This document shows, in pieces, positions 6,309-7,527 of a stretch of 7,527 nt of DNA. Within the stretch, counting starts at the first letter, position 1. Every line of letters starts with the position of its first letter. The DNA lies in assembly GCA_947445045.1 (NCBI GenBank), contig CANFCA010000045.1, forward strand, positions 1 through 7,527. Direction: 5' to 3'. The notes under the pieces are model-generated. The model saw only the letters and a list, made by a program, of their open reading frames with translations. It was not told the origin of the DNA and ran no database searches. This DNA is from Gallionellaceae bacterium. Its GTDB lineage: Bacteria; Pseudomonadota; Gammaproteobacteria; Burkholderiales; Gallionellaceae. The position numbers and the translations under genes are program-made.

Positions 6309-6742
6309 ATTTCTGTATAAACCTTTTCTGCGCGGTGAATGAAGGCATCCACAAAACTGTTGGCTATGTAGTGGAACACTGGTCCGACTAGTTTTTCCAA
6401 CAATTTGTTAGAAAACTCATAGTGCAAGTGAAATTCTATTTTACAGGCAGTTGGACTCAAAGGGATAAATCGCCAATGCCCATCCAATTGCTTAAAGGGT
6501 CCTTCCTGCAATGTTATGTCGATTTTATGAGGCGGCGTGCGCACGTTTTCAGTAGTGAATTGCTGTTTGAGGTGGTGATAATCAATGTGCACCGTCGCAT
6601 GGACGATTGAACCATCCAACTCTTTCACGCTCGCACCACCGCACCAAGGCAAAAATTTTGGGTAATCTTCCACCCGATCCACCAGATTAAACATCTGCTC
6701 TGCACTGTGCGCAACTAACACGGATTTTTCCACTACAGCCAT
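6305..6742 (-). CDS. ratA: RatA-type protein, START/SRPBCC (COQ10-like) domain
   Basis: The 145-residue product is a single-domain START-like protein. Its marks are EKSVLVAHSAEQMFNLVDRVEDYPKF (5-30), YPKFLPWC (27-34), GPFKQLDGHWRF (81-92) and a long C-terminal helix (113-143). The fold makes a hydrophobic ligand cavity. Mitochondrial COQ10 homologues bind ubiquinone, while E. coli RatA has been reported to block joining of ribosomal subunits. Which role applies here cannot be told from sequence. I start at the ATG at 6740-6742: a GGA Shine-Dalgarno lies 5 nt upstream and MAVVEKSVLV is the usual N-terminus. The frame is open 18 codons further upstream, into the divergent promoter region, and that stretch is not family-like. 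It is the first gene of the minus-strand unit and is divergent from smpB, as in E. coli and many proteobacteria. Confidence 0.92.
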   Translation of the reverse strand: MAVVEKSVLVAHSAEQMFNLVDRVEDYPKFLPWCGGASVKELDGSIVHATVHIDYHHLKQQFTTENVRTPPHKIDITLQEGPFKQLDGHWRFIPLSPTACKIEFHLHYEFSNKLLEKLVGPVFHYIANSFVDAFIHRAEKVYTEI

Positions 6743-6752
6743 TGCTATCCAA

Positions 6753-6771
6753 AGCCTTAAATACAAAGGCT
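6753..6771. repeat. Short dyad AGCCTT-n7-AAGGCT upstream of ratA
   Basis: A perfect 6-bp inverted repeat with a 7-nt spacer lies 2 nt upstream of the ratA Shine-Dalgarno region and touches the candidate smpB -10 element. It could be an operator half-site pair or a small leader hairpin. It is short enough to be chance. Confidence 0.3.
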
Positions 6772-6779
6772 GGTAGAAT
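6771..6779 (+). promoter_or_regulatory. Candidate extended -10 promoter for smpB
   Basis: The sequence TGG-TAGAAT fits an extended -10 element: TGn plus five of six matches to TATAAT. No good -35 lies 17 nt upstream, which is acceptable for the extended class. Transcription would start near 6786, giving a leader of about 33 nt before smpB. Confidence 0.35.
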
Positions 6780-6787
6780 AGCTGAAC

Positions 6788-6813
6788 ACTATACAAAACT
6801 CACCTAAATTCAA
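6788..6813 (-). promoter_or_regulatory. Candidate promoter for the ratA-scpB unit
   Basis: On the minus strand TATAGT (6788-6793) matches five of six bases of a -10 box. The best -35-like hexamer, TTGAAT (6808-6813), is only 14 nt away, which is shorter than usual, so the call is tentative. A start near 6781 would put the dyad at 6753-6771 in the leader of ratA. Confidence 0.25.
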
Positions 6814-6818
6814 CTGCG

Positions 6819-7268
6819 ATGAGCATCATTCAAAACAAAAAGGCCTTTCATGAATACTTCATCGAAGACAAATATGAAGCGGGCTTGATGCTGGAAGGCT
6901 GGGAAGTTAAAGCTATCCGTGCAGGACGCGCGCAACTAAAAGAAGCCTATGTGACAGTTAAAGGCGACGAATTATTCTTATTCGGCTCACACATCAGCCC
7001 GCTGCTCAGTGCCTCTACACACATCCATCCCGACCCGATACGCACGCGAAAACTGTTATTGAACAGAAACGAAATCGACAAAATTCTCATCAAAGTGCAA
7101 CGCGCTGGCTACACCATCATGCCACTGGATATGCATTTCAAAGCAGGACGGGTCAAACTCGAAGTCGGTTTAGCCAAAGGTAAAAAACAACACGACAAGC
7201 GCGCTACCGAAAAGGAACGTGATGCCAAGCATGAAGCGGCGCAGGCGATGAAGAAAGAGCGGCGTTAA
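6819..7268 (+). CDS. smpB: SsrA-binding protein SmpB
   Basis: SmpB binds tmRNA (SsrA) and brings it to stalled ribosomes for trans-translation in the cytoplasm. The 149-residue product has the full OB-fold signature. It includes [16 protein letters not shown] (7-22), [11 protein letters not shown] (27-37), a beta-rich core through [14 protein letters not shown] (49-62), HIHPDP (68-73), [12 protein letters not shown] (75-86) and [16 protein letters not shown] (93-108). The basic C-terminal tail starts with GKKQHDKR (121-128); in the family this tail enters the decoding centre. Length is normal. The ATG at 6819 matches the family start, but the preceding bases (CACCTAAATTCAACTGCG) hold no Shine-Dalgarno. 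The tmRNA gene itself is not in the window. It is divergent from ratA and followed by a REP-like element. Confidence 0.97.
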   Translation: MSIIQNKKAFHEYFIEDKYEAGLMLEGWEVKAIRAGRAQLKEAYVTVKGDELFLFGSHISPLLSASTHIHPDPIRTRKLLLNRNEIDKILIKVQRAGYTIMPLDMHFKAGRVKLEVGLAKGKKQHDKRATEKERDAKHEAAQAMKKERR

Positions 7269-7280
7269 AAACGCGAAATC

Positions 7281-7317
7281 CCGTTCGCCCTGACCGTAAC
7301 GCAGTGAAGTCGAAGGG
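7281..7317. repeat. REP-like imperfect palindrome between smpB and msrA
   Basis: The segment begins TTCGCCCTGA and ends GTCGAAGGG, the two ends of a dispersed intergenic repeat type frequent in proteobacterial genomes. It can fold with CCCT (7288-7291) pairing to AGGG (7314-7317) and GAC (7292-7294) pairing to GTC (7309-7311), leaving a 2-nt bulge and a 14-nt loop. There is no T-run, so it is not a classical terminator, though the hairpin could stabilise the smpB transcript end or weaken read-through. Only one copy is in the window, so the repeat status comes from my knowledge of the element type. Confidence 0.5.
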
Positions 7318-7324
7318 AGCAACA

Positions 7325-7527
7325 ATGAATACAATCAATCAACAAACTGCCTTCCTAGCAGGCGGCTGCTTTTGGGGCATGGAAGAACTGGTGCGACAAA
7401 TCCCCGGTGTGCTAGCTACCGAAGTCGGCTACACGGGCGGCAATACGCCCGATGCGAATTACGAGCAAGTAAGGACAGGCAAAACTGGGCACGCCGAATC
7501 GCTGAAGATTGTTTTTGATTCAGGAAA
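7325..7527 (+). CDS. msrA: Peptide-methionine (S)-S-oxide reductase MsrA, N-terminal part (runs off the right edge)
   Basis: MsrA reduces the S-epimer of methionine sulfoxide in proteins, repairing oxidative damage. The visible 67 codons contain the catalytic motif GCFWG (14-18) with nucleophile Cys15, followed by [12 protein letters not shown] (18-29), EVGYTGG (33-39) and [13 protein letters not shown] (46-58), all diagnostic. The start at 7325-7327 has a strong AAGGGAG Shine-Dalgarno (7313-7319) at 5-nt spacing, most of it formed by the end of the preceding repeat element. There is no signal peptide, so it is probably cytoplasmic. Whether it is a single-domain MsrA or is fused to MsrB, and where the resolving cysteines lie, cannot be seen here. 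Confidence 0.95.
   Translation, partial: MNTINQQTAFLAGGCFWGMEELVRQIPGVLATEVGYTGGNTPDANYEQVRTGKTGHAESLKIVFDSG

Larger units (their letters stand above)
6743..6818. other. Divergent intergenic region between ratA and smpB
   Basis: This 76-nt AT-rich spacer must hold the promoters of both smpB and the nine-gene minus-strand unit, since no other non-coding space above 56 nt exists in the window. Candidate elements are listed separately. No riboswitch, tRNA-like fold or known operator is visible. Confidence 0.6.

Noticed and set aside
6305..6742. A functional toxin-antitoxin module formed by ratA and rnfH
   Set aside because: The name comes from limited work on E. coli RatA. The START fold, wide conservation and operon position suit a housekeeping role, and nothing in the sequence shows toxin behaviour.
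6743..6796. 18-codon upstream extension of RatA
   Set aside because: It runs through the divergent promoter region and is not family-like. The ATG at 6740-6742 has a GGA site 5 nt upstream.
7281..7317. Intrinsic terminator after smpB
   Set aside because: The hairpin is imperfect, with a bulge and a large loop, and no T-run follows on either strand. A REP-like repeat is a better description.

Overview
The window looks like the chromosome of a betaproteobacterium, probably in or near the Nitrosomonadales. This rests on the protein sequences and on the gene order ratA-rnfH, rnm-yciO, site-2 protease-trpS-scpA-scpB; no marker gene allows a firmer placement. There are no tRNA or rRNA genes, CRISPR arrays, insertion sequences or phage genes. 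Coding density is very high.

Positions 1-6742 hold nine genes on the minus strand. In transcription order they are ratA, rnfH, rnm (PHP-domain nuclease), yciO, an unrecognised exported 488-residue protein, an M50-type site-2 protease, trpS, scpA and scpB (cut by the window edge). Junctions are 4-nt, 1-nt, 8-nt and 35-nt overlaps, and gaps of 3, 29, 2 and 17 nt. The block therefore reads as one translationally coupled transcription unit. It mixes translation (trpS, ratA), RNA turnover (rnm), a nucleotide-binding YrdC-like protein (yciO), membrane proteolysis and chromosome segregation (scpA/scpB, the kleisin and winged-helix partners of Smc).

A 76-nt divergent intergenic region (6743-6818) separates this unit from smpB on the plus strand. 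It carries weak candidate promoters in both directions and a short dyad. After smpB, a 56-nt gap contains a REP-like imperfect palindrome of the 'TTCGCCCTGA...TCGAAGGG' type. The end of that element also supplies the Shine-Dalgarno sequence of msrA, which is cut by the right edge.

The most unusual object is the exported protein at 3018-4484. It has a signal peptide and the alternating pattern of outer-membrane beta-strands. By eye it consists of three diverged copies of a module of about 138 residues. Each copy appears to hold eight strands, with a glycine-rich hairpin at the same place, giving about 24 strands in total. I do not recognise the family. It sits inside an otherwise housekeeping operon and overlaps yciO by 8 nt.
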